Positions 41,030 to 49,965 of a DNA stretch of 64,000 nucleotides are shown piece after piece. A model generated the notes under the pieces. That model was not told where the DNA came from and ran no database searches. It was given only the letters and a program-made list of their open reading frames with translations. Origin of the DNA: Rhizobium sp. AC27/96 (GTDB lineage Bacteria > Pseudomonadota > Alphaproteobacteria > Rhizobiales > Rhizobiaceae); the NCBI RefSeq assembly GCF_001692325.1, contig NZ_LXKN01000019.1, positions 24,438-88,437 of the forward strand, in the 5' to 3' direction. Within the stretch, counting starts at the first letter, position 1. Every line of letters starts with the position of its first letter. The translations under genes and the position numbers were made by a program.

Positions 41030-43222
41030 ATGGGAAATCTCTTGACTGGGATATCAAGTGAGCGAAAACTTACTGAACGCGAAGAGGATCAAGTCTTCTC
41101 AGAGCTTGCTTCGTTATGTACCTCCCCAGGATACATTCACGCAATTGCGTATTTTTGCTTCAGAGATAATTTGATCAAGTACAGCGGCCAACTAGGCGTG
41201 AAGGACATGGATTCCCATTATGAGGGATCCAGTCTCCTCCGTAGCGAAATCTCGACTTTGATCGGTTTGATGGCTCGATCGCTGATTGTGGCCGATATGC
41301 CGACGCCGGAAACATTCCAACGCTATGTCGATCGCACCGACGAATTGATGCAAGAGCTTCATCACGCGATGGCCGCCGAGGCTTTCTTTGGCGGAAAGGA
41401 CTGGCATGCCCTGTTCGCCGCAGGCAAGGATCCGTTCCAAGACGGAGCGGCCATGCGCGAACCCATCTTTTATGGTGGCGAGTCCGCCTACAATTTCCAA
41501 TATAAGGCGCTAACACAGCTGAAGTACGAGGCCGACGACGGCTGGCTCGCGAAGATGCGTGGTTTCAGAATTGCTGACGCACTCGCGGTGACCAAGGCCA
41601 TAGGCGATTTCCATCTCCGGCGGCTCTCCTTGCTTCGTAAGGAAATGCGAGCACAGACACCTGACCAGTGGACTTTCCTTCCAGCATTTACCTTCACAAT
41701 TGACGATATTGCCACGTCTTCAGGCGTGGAGATTGCCATTACTGAAGCGGTGCTCTCCTCGTTTCGATTCGAAAGTGGCGAGCGCAATGATCCCTTCACG
41801 GGCTTGAGCGAATTCAACGAAACGAATGTTCGGCCAATATTGGATCTCGGTGACGGTACCTACGTTTTACTCCAGCATTACCAGCTGCAAGAATCGCTCT
41901 ACGAATCTCCATTTTTCTGGATGATGGCGGACGATGACTATCGCGCGATCGCAACTACAAATCGCGGCAAGTTTACCGAGTCTTATTCGAGCGGATGCCT
42001 TCGGTCTGTCTTCGGAGACGCTCGCGTCCTAACAAACGTCGATATTTATCGCGGAAAAAACCGCTATGCAGAAGCGGATGCACTCGTCCTCTTCGGCAAT
42101 CAGGCAATCGTCGTTCAAGCTAAGTCGAAGCGCCTCACCTTGGACGCTCGCAAGGGCAACGACTTGGCGTTGCGAGACGACTTCAAGAAGGCCGTCGCCA
42201 ATGCATACGATCAGGCACTCCTCTGCGCGGACGCACTACAGCGTTCCGGCGAGTTCGTATTTCGAAATGTGACGCGAAAAGAACTGAAAATTGAGGAGCC
42301 TATTGAAATCATATATCCGTTGTGCGTCCTTGCCGATCACTACCCGGCGCTGACGTTTCAAGCTCGTCAGTTCCTGGAGGTTAAGCCCTCGGACGTCGTA
42401 CGTAGTCCGCTCGTGACGGATGTATTCACTCTCGATGTAATTGCCGAATTTCTTGAAACGCCGCTCCACTTTCTCAATTATCTAAATCTGCGCGCACGCG
42501 CCTACAACAAGCTTCTTATCACCAACGAGCTGATTCCACTGTCCTACCACCTCCGGAATAACCTCTGGCTCGATGACAAATACGATATGGTGACGCTCGG
42601 GGAGGATTTCACGGCGCATGTCGACGTAGCCATGGCCGTAAGACGGCAAGGGGCATCCGGCAGTCGAGAGATTAAGGGAGTTTTGACTCGATATCGCGGA
42701 ACTCCGATCGGTTCGATCGTGGAGCAAATCGAAGCTGCTTCAATTCCACAGCTGACCGAAATGGGTGTATGGCTGCTGCAACTCTCAGATAGTTCTGCGA
42801 ACGGCCTGTCACAGGCTTTGGAGAAACAGAACAAGGCGGCAGTTCGGGAGGGGCGCACCAAAGATATTTCTTTACCTTTCGACGGACAACAGGCGGGTCT
42901 GACGATTCATATCAGTTCGCTATCTGATGACGTTGCAAGAGATAAAATCTTACAACACGCTCGATTGAAGAAATACGACCTGAAAGCCGAGCGATGGTAT
43001 GGAATTGTCCTGCGCCCAGGTGACCTTCGTATCAGGCTAGCATTGGCTCTGACTGATCCGTGGCAGTCGAACTCGGAAATGGACGCTATGCTTGCGAAGT
43101 TGCCGCGGCGCCCGCCAGCCCCACTTCACGAGATCTCCTCCCAAGCGAGAAAAACTGGACGCAACGAACCGTGCTCATGTGGCAGCGGCCTGAAGTATAA
43201 GAAATGCTGTTTAAATAGATGA
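41030..43222 (+). CDS. Nuclease-like protein with C-terminal SEC-C zinc motif
   Basis: A 730-residue protein from the ATG at 41030, preceded by GGGAGTAAGG; a GTG at 41009 is the alternative. Around residues 343-367 there is a typical PD-(D/E)xK arrangement: YAEADALVLFGNQAIVVQAKS, with Glu/Asp followed by Q-x-K on the next strand. The C-terminus is a SEC-C motif, GRNEPCSCGSGLKYKKCC, which binds zinc as in SecA. SEC-C tails occur on many accessory nucleases and unknown proteins. No ATPase domain is seen. It is single-gene and divergent from the HExxH gene with a spacer of about 260 bases. Confidence 0.7.
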   Translation: MGNLLTGISSERKLTEREEDQVFSELASLCTSPGYIHAIAYFCFRDNLIKYSGQLGVKDMDSHYEGSSLLRSEISTLIGLMARSLIVADMPTPETFQRYVDRTDELMQELHHAMAAEAFFGGKDWHALFAAGKDPFQDGAAMREPIFYGGESAYNFQYKALTQLKYEADDGWLAKMRGFRIADALAVTKAIGDFHLRRLSLLRKEMRAQTPDQWTFLPAFTFTIDDIATSSGVEIAITEAVLSSFRFESGERNDPFTGLSEFNETNVRPILDLGDGTYVLLQHYQLQESLYESPFFWMMADDDYRAIATTNRGKFTESYSSGCLRSVFGDARVLTNVDIYRGKNRYAEADALVLFGNQAIVVQAKSKRLTLDARKGNDLALRDDFKKAVANAYDQALLCADALQRSGEFVFRNVTRKELKIEEPIEIIYPLCVLADHYPALTFQARQFLEVKPSDVVRSPLVTDVFTLDVIAEFLETPLHFLNYLNLRARAYNKLLITNELIPLSYHLRNNLWLDDKYDMVTLGEDFTAHVDVAMAVRRQGASGSREIKGVLTRYRGTPIGSIVEQIEAASIPQLTEMGVWLLQLSDSSANGLSQALEKQNKAAVREGRTKDISLPFDGQQAGLTIHISSLSDDVARDKILQHARLKKYDLKAERWYGIVLRPGDLRIRLALALTDPWQSNSEMDAMLAKLPRRPPAPLHEISSQARKTGRNEPCSCGSGLKYKKCCLNR

Positions 43223-43374
43223 TCTTCGGCGCAACGAGGTAATATCTGATTTTAGTGACGCGCTAGAAGAAGACAAGAGACAAGCATGGAATTAGACCGC
43301 GATTTTGGTATGTTTTTGAGCGGGAGTAGGCAGGTCAAATCTAAATTGGCACGGCTGTGAGGAGATGAAGAGAC

Positions 43375-44301
43375 ATGGCATCACCGTTTGATGCAATTCC
43401 AGACGTTGTTATCGACTATGTACGCTCTGTATTCGGCGCAGCGAATGAGAAAGTCTCAACCACCATGTCGGCGCACCCGTCCATGCACGAGGAGTCGCTG
43501 GATCATATTCTGATTATGGAACTCACAGCATCGGCACCTGCATTCTTTGCGGAAGAACAGGTCGGCGTTTCGTTGGAATCCCATTGGCTCGGAGCGAGAT
43601 GGATGCACGGACGTTGGGAGATCGCCGATATCGCATTCTTCGTTCTGTTGCGACGGCGCGGCCACTTAATCGCCCGCAAGGTCGCACTGCTCCAAACAAA
43701 GCGGCTTTACTCCCGCGAAATAGCGGTCGTTCCGGTCGATGAATCGGATTATCGGATCGGCATCGGGCGACTTGCCGATCGGACCGACCAATCGGTGCCT
43801 ATTTCGAGTCAGCGCATTTTCGGTTTCGACAATACGTCCGTCTACCAGGCCACGCAGGCGGGCCACCGACAGATCGATCATATCGATGAATATTTTGAAC
43901 TACGCGGAATTCCCGTCTATTACGGATTTTATAATCCGCTGACCCTCCCGTTTCAAACCACCTATCCGGTATTGAACGGGCGGCTCCCAATGAGTACGAA
44001 CGAGATCGGTTTTCGGGTTATGCCCTCCGAAGACGTCCACGCCATTCTGCGGAGCCTTGACGAGGGGCGCTCGCCGTCTGTCGATAATATTACCGCTACC
44101 TCGCCAGTCGATCCTGCAGATGCCCGTTCAACGTTGGGATGGCGACTTGAGCGCTTCATCGCAGACGAGGTGCTGCGATGCAGGCAAGGCCGAATGTTTG
44201 AGGACCTCACCGACCCAAACTTGCGCGGCTTGTTATATGGACGCTCCGCCCCAATTGCCGCGGCGATCACCGTAACCATCGATCTAGGAGAGGGCGGCTA
44301 G
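43375..44301 (+). CDS. Hypothetical protein with nuclease-like N-terminal core
   Basis: A 308-residue protein with GAAGAGAC before the ATG. The segment WEIADIAFFVLLRRRGHLIA followed by RKVALLQTKRL places an Asp and a Q-x-K on consecutive strands, as in PD-(D/E)xK nucleases. The middle contains an aromatic-rich part (GIPVYYGFYNPLTLPFQTTY) and the C-terminus a helix bundle. No family name can be given. It is about 150 bases downstream of the SEC-C gene on the same strand and may share a transcript with it; both would then supply a nuclease-like core. Confidence 0.6.
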   Translation: MASPFDAIPDVVIDYVRSVFGAANEKVSTTMSAHPSMHEESLDHILIMELTASAPAFFAEEQVGVSLESHWLGARWMHGRWEIADIAFFVLLRRRGHLIARKVALLQTKRLYSREIAVVPVDESDYRIGIGRLADRTDQSVPISSQRIFGFDNTSVYQATQAGHRQIDHIDEYFELRGIPVYYGFYNPLTLPFQTTYPVLNGRLPMSTNEIGFRVMPSEDVHAILRSLDEGRSPSVDNITATSPVDPADARSTLGWRLERFIADEVLRCRQGRMFEDLTDPNLRGLLYGRSAPIAAAITVTIDLGEGG

Positions 44302-44313
44302 GGGCGAACCGCC

Positions 44314-44330
44314 ATGATCGTCGCGATCAT
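44314..44330. terminator. Hairpin between convergent genes
   Basis: ATGATCG and CGATCAT pair around a TCG loop, in the 29 bases between the rightward gene ending at 44301 and the leftward gene ending at 44331. There is no T-run, so termination activity is uncertain. Confidence 0.35.
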
Positions 44331-44957
44331 CTAGAGCGGCGGATCGGTTACAGCCATTGGCAGCGGATCGACGCGCCCCCAGAAGCGTACACCGGCATGA
44401 ACGTAGCGCTCTACGTCCCGGGAGCGGATGCGGATTTGTTCACTGTCGGGCGACGGTCCGGCATTGATGTCGACATATTCGCTGCGCTCATAGACCCAGA
44501 GTTCCGGCGCGATTTCGCGCAAATTCTTGCTTGTCCGTCCGTCACCGTGGCGGACCACATTCGCGACAAGGTAGGCTTGCACCAGATCCTTTCGCATCTC
44601 GTCTCTACTACCATCCACTTTCTTGACTTCAAGACACCGGTCCAGCAGCTTGGCGAAATCACCTTCGTAAATCTCGCGTGGATGCAGTGGCGCGAGGAGA
44701 TGGAGTGCCCAATGGCGCAGTTGCCTTTCGAATAGGCCGGCGAGCGCCAAGACGAATGCCTTGGCAGCTTCATTGTGTGTATGAGCATCGACTTGGGCCG
44801 CCATGAGATTGAGATTCTCGTTGATTGAGTTTGCAGCCACGAATTCCCGGAGCACTGGTTCCGGCAGATTTTCGAGCACCGGCGCGATAACACGCTGATA
44901 GAACCGATGGAGGTTGCACTGAAATATCCGGGGAAGCTGGTTCTCTAGGTCATTCAT
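44331..44957 (-). CDS. HEPN-like hypothetical protein
   Basis: A 208-residue, mainly helical protein. The segment LVQAYLVANVVRHGDGRTS contains an R-H arrangement at a helix end like that of HEPN ribonuclease-like domains, many of which act in defence or toxin systems. No membrane helix or signal peptide is present. Its ATG overlaps the stop of a short upstream frame (44950-45180), which suggests it was once, or still is, translationally coupled to it. It lies downstream of the three-gene operon on the same strand. Confidence 0.6.
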   Translation of the reverse strand: MNDLENQLPRIFQCNLHRFYQRVIAPVLENLPEPVLREFVAANSINENLNLMAAQVDAHTHNEAAKAFVLALAGLFERQLRHWALHLLAPLHPREIYEGDFAKLLDRCLEVKKVDGSRDEMRKDLVQAYLVANVVRHGDGRTSKNLREIAPELWVYERSEYVDINAGPSPDSEQIRIRSRDVERYVHAGVRFWGRVDPLPMAVTDPPL

Positions 44958-45180
44958 TCAATCCGATCTCCGCTGCTTTGTTGATATAGGCCCCTGACAA
45001 GACGCCGCCGATCGGGAGATACAAGAGGCTCTTCTGCGCCACCGGCTCACCGGATATCGACCCGATCAAAGAGCCGTAGGGGTCTCGGAAAGCAATATTA
45101 GGGTCTCCTGTATCTGCCCGGCAAGCTGTAGACGGAATGCCAGAAGCTGGTCGTCGACCAGACGGCGTGGTAGTTCCGAT
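44950..45180 (-). pseudogene. Fragmentary coding sequence upstream of the HEPN-like gene
   Basis: Two frames here look protein-like. One reads LVDDQLLAFRLQLAGQIQE and stops; the next frame takes over as AFRDPYGSLIGSISGEPV and ends GGVLSGAYINKAAEIGLNE, with its TGA overlapping the next ATG by 8 bases. Neither has a normal start, and a single frameshift would join them. It could be the 3' remnant of a gene once preceding the HEPN-like gene, or an unusual short overlapping gene using a TTG start. Confidence 0.35.
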
Positions 45181-45192
45181 CGATGAACCTAC

Positions 45193-45984
45193 TTAATTAG
45201 CTGCCTTTTCCGGCTCCGCGATCGACTTGTCCAAGGGGGCCTCTTCGATTTCGATGAGACCTTCCTCGTGAAGTGTGGCGATAGCCAGCACCATCATCTT
45301 TTCTTCGTCGTTCGAGGCCCCGCCGAGTCCGATGGCATCATGGATCTCGGCCGTCAGCCTGCCCATAAGCGCGATGTAGCAGACATGTAGCGAATAGAGA
45401 TTTCGCGCGAGGTCCCGGTGATAAATCGGAAAAGCTGATGGTCCCCGTAGCTCTCCCCGCTCCATCTCGACGATGTCGTGGAGCAGTTGAGACTGGGATA
45501 CGTGAGCCGCGCCGCTGAGATCGCCGTAGACCTTGCCCATATTTTTCAACACGCCGACCGTCGCGTGCGGCGTTTTCCCGTCTTTGCGGCAACCGATCCC
45601 CAGCTCCTGGACGGCTGAGATGATCTCATGCTCTTGGCGCAGAAGGGTCGCGGCTTGGACGTAGAGCCCCTCGACGATCGCTTCTTCGCAGAGATGTATT
45701 CCCTGCATGAAATGCGACAGAAGATTGATCTGCTGGCTGGTGTTGACGTCCTCGGGAATCTTCTTCCCGGCGTTCCTCGATACGAGGTTCATGAATGCGC
45801 TGCAGGCGAAGGCGTGGGCCTCCGTCAACTTGATGTCATTTTCCTTGAAAGTCCCTCTGTTGGCCTTGCAGCGCTCCACATGGTTGCCGCCAACGATCGC
45901 CACCGGGGCAAGCGCTTTCTCACCCCAGTTTCCGACAGCACCAACGATGTCGTCGCCAAATTTCAGCTCAAGGTTCTTTTCCAT
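45193..45984 (-). CDS. Hypothetical protein, third gene of a three-gene operon
   Basis: A 263-residue helical protein from the ATG at 45984, which lies 1 base after the stop of the DUF4238 gene; the start farther upstream inside that gene is rejected. The middle segment EEAIVEGLYVQAATLLRQEH resembles the helical cores of DUF5677-type or HEPN-like proteins (pattern only). The C-terminus is acidic and Glu/Ala-rich. No enzymatic motif is evident. The packing with the two genes before it implies a fixed functional unit. Confidence 0.65.
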   Translation of the reverse strand: MEKNLELKFGDDIVGAVGNWGEKALAPVAIVGGNHVERCKANRGTFKENDIKLTEAHAFACSAFMNLVSRNAGKKIPEDVNTSQQINLLSHFMQGIHLCEEAIVEGLYVQAATLLRQEHEIISAVQELGIGCRKDGKTPHATVGVLKNMGKVYGDLSGAAHVSQSQLLHDIVEMERGELRGPSAFPIYHRDLARNLYSLHVCYIALMGRLTAEIHDAIGLGGASNDEEKMMVLAIATLHEEGLIEIEEAPLDKSIAEPEKAAN

Positions 45985-45985
45985 C

Positions 45986-46948
45986 CTACTTGTCCTTTGC
46001 CTTCGCCCGCCGCCCCAAGACGGTAGGCAGATCCATCCCGCGAGTGTAGTACCCTGCCCATGTGTTGATCTCGAATTCGCCATCACGGGCATAGAGCTGC
46101 TTAGTCGCATTCTTTGCTATGCTCGTATTTATGTCGGAAACCTGGTCTCGTCGGAAGTTCCGGTTCGGTGGCTGCTTCATGAAAAGCCCGATTAGTGCGA
46201 GCTCTGGCGCGATCGGGAATATGGCGATCGTGCCCGCCAGTCCAAATCCTGGCGAGTATGGCCCCCTGTTTTTTTCGTCAGCCCAGGCTAGAACTACAGG
46301 ATCGTCGCAAGTGATGAAGGTTGTGCCTGGCGCAGCCGACGCGAACGACCAGCTCCTACCGGCCAGCTGCTCAACGACCGTCGGAACCGCGTCGAGCTCC
46401 AACTTGATTAGATAGGTCTGATCGATTGCGATTTTGTATTCCCCACTCTCGATGAAGGACTTCATATCGTCGTAACTGATGTCATCGCGGATCGGCGCGC
46501 CCTGCTCGCGAGCCGCTCGGATTGAGTCGTGATAGTGAACTTTGTCCTGGATCGTCATCCGCATCATGCCGTTAGCCAGCTTTATGTGAAGGTCTTCGAT
46601 CATCGACCGGAAGCGAGGGTTCCGAACAGCCACGTTCCCCATCAGCAGCATCAGAGAAGAGAAATGGTGGTCGGAGGGAAAGCTCTTCGTCGCAATAACT
46701 TCGTCCAACAGCGGCGCGATCTCGCCCTCGACCTCGGCCATGCCGTCTTCGACGTGATTGGGATCGAACCCCTCGACATCGATCCGGAAGAAATTCCGGC
46801 GAGCTCCGATGTTTCTGACCAGTGTTCGGAATGACTTCTTCGTCGATTGGTCGAAAACGAAAACCTGGGACTTCCGTTTGTCTACCGCGTCGCTGAATCC
46901 CCTCAGGTAGAATTGCGGAATGAAGTGGTGATTTACGGTGCCTGACAT
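45986..46948 (-). CDS. DUF4238-family protein
   Basis: A 320-residue protein beginning MSGTVNHHFIPQFYLRGFSD, the diagnostic HHFIPQFYL-G-F opening of DUF4238. Family members have conserved His residues at the N-terminus and a later strand resembling FITCDDPVVL, also present here, and are suspected to be nucleases or otherwise catalytic, though none is characterised in detail. It overlaps the preceding gene by 1 base (TAATG) and is followed after 1 base by the next start, making three cotranslated genes. DUF4238 genes are frequent in accessory regions. Confidence 0.85.
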   Translation of the reverse strand: MSGTVNHHFIPQFYLRGFSDAVDKRKSQVFVFDQSTKKSFRTLVRNIGARRNFFRIDVEGFDPNHVEDGMAEVEGEIAPLLDEVIATKSFPSDHHFSSLMLLMGNVAVRNPRFRSMIEDLHIKLANGMMRMTIQDKVHYHDSIRAAREQGAPIRDDISYDDMKSFIESGEYKIAIDQTYLIKLELDAVPTVVEQLAGRSWSFASAAPGTTFITCDDPVVLAWADEKNRGPYSPGFGLAGTIAIFPIAPELALIGLFMKQPPNRNFRRDQVSDINTSIAKNATKQLYARDGEFEINTWAGYYTRGMDLPTVLGRRAKAKDK

Positions 46949-47721
46949 TATTTCCCACAGTGTTTGCAGACCTTCGGGGGCCTGACGACGTCGATAACTG
47001 CCGAGATTGCGCCGAGGATCTGGACGACGAACGGCTCTGGCTCTTTGTGGGTGGTGACATCCATCGCCGCCCAGATCAGACTGAGGGTCAGCAGCGTGTG
47101 CTCTCGAAGGCCGATGTTCAATTGCTCGGGGCTGAGGTCTGGAGCACCTCCGTCACGTGCATAAAGAGCGTTATCGCGGAAGCTTGCGCGCTTTTGAACG
47201 TAGTCCACCATAGTCTCGACATCCGGGAACCTGCTGACAAAGGCATCGTGAGCTGCATCGGAAGACGGGTTCTGACCATCTTCGTTGAAGGAAAACAGTC
47301 GAAGGCCTAGCGGATAGCCGACTTCCTTTTCATCTGATCGGGCCTTCACGAGGACGTCGTCGGTTGCAGGATTGAGCGCAACGGAAAGCCCGAGCTCCTC
47401 AGCATGATCGGCGATGATTTGAGCGTAAGAAGCGACCACGGCCTTCTGCGCGCGGTCTCGGATATTTACCCTTCCTGCCAATGACTTGTAGCCATTTTCC
47501 TTTGCTGCCGCGATGACGCAGGCCACCGCCTCTTCGGTCGCGTGCGTCACGCAAAAGTAGGCGATGGTCCGGGATATTTCCGCATCAGCGATCCGCTGCG
47601 CCCTGACGAGGTGATTCCTGGCGTTCACAGCGCACGCCAAGGCCCTGCCCGTGAGCCTCTCATTGGCTCGCCTGTAGACCCAATCCGCTACCGGATGGTC
47701 GATTAGTGCCTTCACAACCAC
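46948..47721 (-). CDS. Hypothetical protein, first gene of the three-gene operon
   Basis: A protein of about 257 residues. The frame is open far upstream, but that part is Arg/Ser-rich and unlike coding sequence. GTG codons at 47721 and 47715 follow GGGGGAAC and give the natural-looking opening KALIDHPVADWVYRRANERL. The core AYFCVTHATEEAVACVIAAA followed by KENGYKSL recalls the helical E-E core of AbiV-like proteins, without certainty. The C-terminus ends with a CKHCGK half zinc-knuckle. Its TAA shares a base with the DUF4238 ATG. Confidence 0.6.
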   Translation of the reverse strand: MVVKALIDHPVADWVYRRANERLTGRALACAVNARNHLVRAQRIADAEISRTIAYFCVTHATEEAVACVIAAAKENGYKSLAGRVNIRDRAQKAVVASYAQIIADHAEELGLSVALNPATDDVLVKARSDEKEVGYPLGLRLFSFNEDGQNPSSDAAHDAFVSRFPDVETMVDYVQKRASFRDNALYARDGGAPDLSPEQLNIGLREHTLLTLSLIWAAMDVTTHKEPEPFVVQILGAISAVIDVVRPPKVCKHCGK

Positions 47722-47939
47722 CAGTTCCCCCAGTCTTTGGAGCCACGATTCTCGGTTCGGTATCCGTCTCGCTGACCTTTCCGCTCTCCGATACGATCGT
47801 GCCCGACTTCTGGTCCCAGACGAAGGAGAACTCCGGAGTCCCCGATGATATGCGTTCGCCAGCGCGCTTTGCGTACCAATCGACGTTTCCTTCGATCCTA
47901 CAGGTAGGTGCCCTGCGACGGTTCCAGGAATGCGCCGCA

Positions 47940-48062
47940 ATGACCACTCTTGACGAATTTTCCCAAACGGCCGTTCCACTTGAGCAGTATTTCAACGAGA
48001 CGAAGCTTGGAAACGCTACCGGATTCATGTGGGAGTGCGCGGGCGGCCACTACCTAGCCTAA
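47940..48062 (+). pseudogene. N-terminal fragment of a trypsin-like serine peptidase gene
   Basis: Forty codons from ATG 47940: FSQTAVPLEQYFNETKLGNA then TGFMWECAGGHYLA and a stop. This follows the beginning of trypsin-like peptidases (pattern: G-x-A-T-G-F-x-W ... H-Y-L-V-T-N-W-H), but it ends exactly before the expected V-T-N-W-H segment with the catalytic His. The remainder of the gene is missing; the leftward gene ending at 48054 abuts the break. It is best read as the leftover of a deleted or displaced accessory gene. The rest of the 47722-48053 spacer shows nothing else. Confidence 0.5.
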
Positions 48063-48737
48063 CCATTTCAAAACCGGGCCACAGATTTCCTCGATCAGGG
48101 CAACCGCCGTTTCAATGTCAGCGGTGATCCTATCTTTGCCGTCATCCTCCACCTCAGCCATACCGGCCCAAATGTCACATTCGAGCTTCCGTATAAGCTT
48201 GGCATCCATAGTTGCGTACTCGTTCGTCTTTTCGACCAGCATCGAGGAAGCAACCCGGACCCGGGTTACCGATTGTTGCATCAACGCATATGCTTCCTTG
48301 GCGTTTGGGCCAAAATGCGCTTGGCTCGCATCGCTACGGGCGAACATCGCGCCGAGAAAGTCGTTTTCTCGGATCAATCGCTCCAACGGAACGAAATACA
48401 CGTCACGTCTGTGCTTCAGATTATCCGACTCTTGCTCCGCAGCCTGGCGGGTCGATCCCTCGTTCCCGAATGCGGCGCCGTTGCGGACGTAGTTCATCAG
48501 CGATCGGAACTTATAGGCATCGGTCAGAATTTGCTCCGCCAGTTCGAATCGGCGTTTAAAAATGGCCTGCTGCTTGTCGTAGTCAAATTTCTGCCGAGCG
48601 AGTTCCTGATCCGCCTGGATCTTCTCACGATGAACACCGATGGTGGTGGACTTGGTGATCAGCATACCGACCACAGTGATGACGCCGGATACGCCAGCGG
48701 CGACAACTGCCGGCCCCATCAAAGTCGCGAAATCCAT
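48054..48737 (-). CDS. Membrane-anchored helical protein of unknown function
   Basis: A 227-residue protein from the ATG at 48737, which has GGAGGG just upstream (a start at 48785 would lack it). One membrane helix spans about residues 5-28 (LMGPAVVAAGVSGVITVVGM), followed by a charged coiled-coil region (HREKIQADQELARQKFDYDK) and a helical cytoplasmic domain. No family is recognised. Proteins with this layout are common in defence islands and are sometimes signalling or anchoring components. It is transcribed alone at the right end of the island. Confidence 0.65.
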   Translation of the reverse strand: MDFATLMGPAVVAAGVSGVITVVGMLITKSTTIGVHREKIQADQELARQKFDYDKQQAIFKRRFELAEQILTDAYKFRSLMNYVRNGAAFGNEGSTRQAAEQESDNLKHRRDVYFVPLERLIRENDFLGAMFARSDASQAHFGPNAKEAYALMQQSVTRVRVASSMLVEKTNEYATMDAKLIRKLECDIWAGMAEVEDDGKDRITADIETAVALIEEICGPVLKWLG

Positions 48738-49020
48738 GATCCCTCCATATGCATGATAAAGGACATTATCACATATAATCAGCACTTTGGTGTCAACTGA
48801 CCTTGTGGGCCGCGAGTTCGATTCCTTTCAAGACCAAAAGGCTTCATCGCAAGCCGATTTGCACAAACCAGTCGAAGCGCGGAAAATCGCCGCTTCCCGA
48901 AGCCTCGCGATTTATTGATCTGCAGAGGAACCACTCGCGTTGAATTGATCTTTCGTGAAATTGCCTGCGATCCGAGAAGGCTCTAGGCAGGCTTGTCATT
49001 GAATTCCCGAGAGCCTGCCC

Positions 49021-49830
49021 ATGCGATCCTGTCTTCTTGCAGTTTTCTTGTTTGCAGTCGCCGTCCCTTCGGTCGCGTCGTCCGCCGTTTCCTGCGGGGG
49101 TAGCGTGGTCTGTTCCGTCAAGGAAGGGAATTATCGAATTGAGCTGCCCAAGGATGGCGATATTCGTGGCGTCTATGTCTTTTTTCACGGATTCAAGAGC
49201 TCGGCTGCACTGCAGATGCAGCAGCGTCCCCTGGTGGAGACGACGCTTGCGCATCACCTTGCCTATGTCGCGGTCGACGGCATCGATGGAAGCTGGTCTT
49301 TTCCCCATAGCGCCCGCTCCGGGCGTGACGAAAAAACCTTCATCGCGGAAGTGTTTGATGATCTCAAGAGCCGCTATGGCTTCACACCGGAAAAGACCGT
49401 CATCGGTGGCTTCTCGATCGGCGCCTCGATGGCTTGGTACACCTCATGCCAGCAGGGGGAGAAGGCTGCCGCGATGGTGACCTTCTCCGGCGTTTTCTGG
49501 AATCCGCTTCCGAAACCTGAAGACTGTATCGCCGACTTGCCTCCGATCGTCCATTTTCACGGAACCGCCGATCAAACCTTTCCACTGGCCGGACGGGCGA
49601 TCGGCAAGGAATTTCACCAAGGCAATGCCTACGACAGCATGGCGTTGATGCGCGAGCGCGCCCGGTGTGATGCGAAGAACGCCAAATCGGTGACGCTGGA
49701 TGGCATTCGCTGCGATGACGTCCCCGACTGCATTCGCGGTGATAGCATCATGTGCATCCATAACGGTGGTCATGAGGCGCGCGCCGACATGCTGGATGCC
49801 GGTTTGACGGCCGTCGGCTTTTCCAAGTGA
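49021..49830 (+). CDS. Secreted alpha/beta hydrolase (PHB-depolymerase/LpqC-like esterase)
   Basis: A 269-residue protein with a cleavable signal peptide (hydrophobic LLAVFLFAVAVPSVASS). The serine-hydrolase motif GFSIGAS supplies the nucleophile; Asp in FHGTADQTFP and His in the C-terminal NGGHEAR complete the catalytic triad, and the oxyanion part is FFHGFKSS. Four or more cysteines suggest periplasmic disulfides. It resembles LpqC/feruloyl-esterase or polyhydroxybutyrate depolymerase family enzymes; the substrate is unknown. It is the first gene to the right of the island in a redox-related cluster. Confidence 0.8.
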   Translation: MRSCLLAVFLFAVAVPSVASSAVSCGGSVVCSVKEGNYRIELPKDGDIRGVYVFFHGFKSSAALQMQQRPLVETTLAHHLAYVAVDGIDGSWSFPHSARSGRDEKTFIAEVFDDLKSRYGFTPEKTVIGGFSIGASMAWYTSCQQGEKAAAMVTFSGVFWNPLPKPEDCIADLPPIVHFHGTADQTFPLAGRAIGKEFHQGNAYDSMALMRERARCDAKNAKSVTLDGIRCDDVPDCIRGDSIMCIHNGGHEARADMLDAGLTAVGFSK

Positions 49831-49965
49831 CCCGATCGGCGCGGATTATTCGAATGCACTCTGTAACAACTTGCCGCCAGCCTGCGAATTGTTCGGTAGC
49901 AACGCCTTGTGATCGGCTTGATCGAGCCAGGCGCGGTGCTCAACCCCTTGCAGAGGAACATCGTC

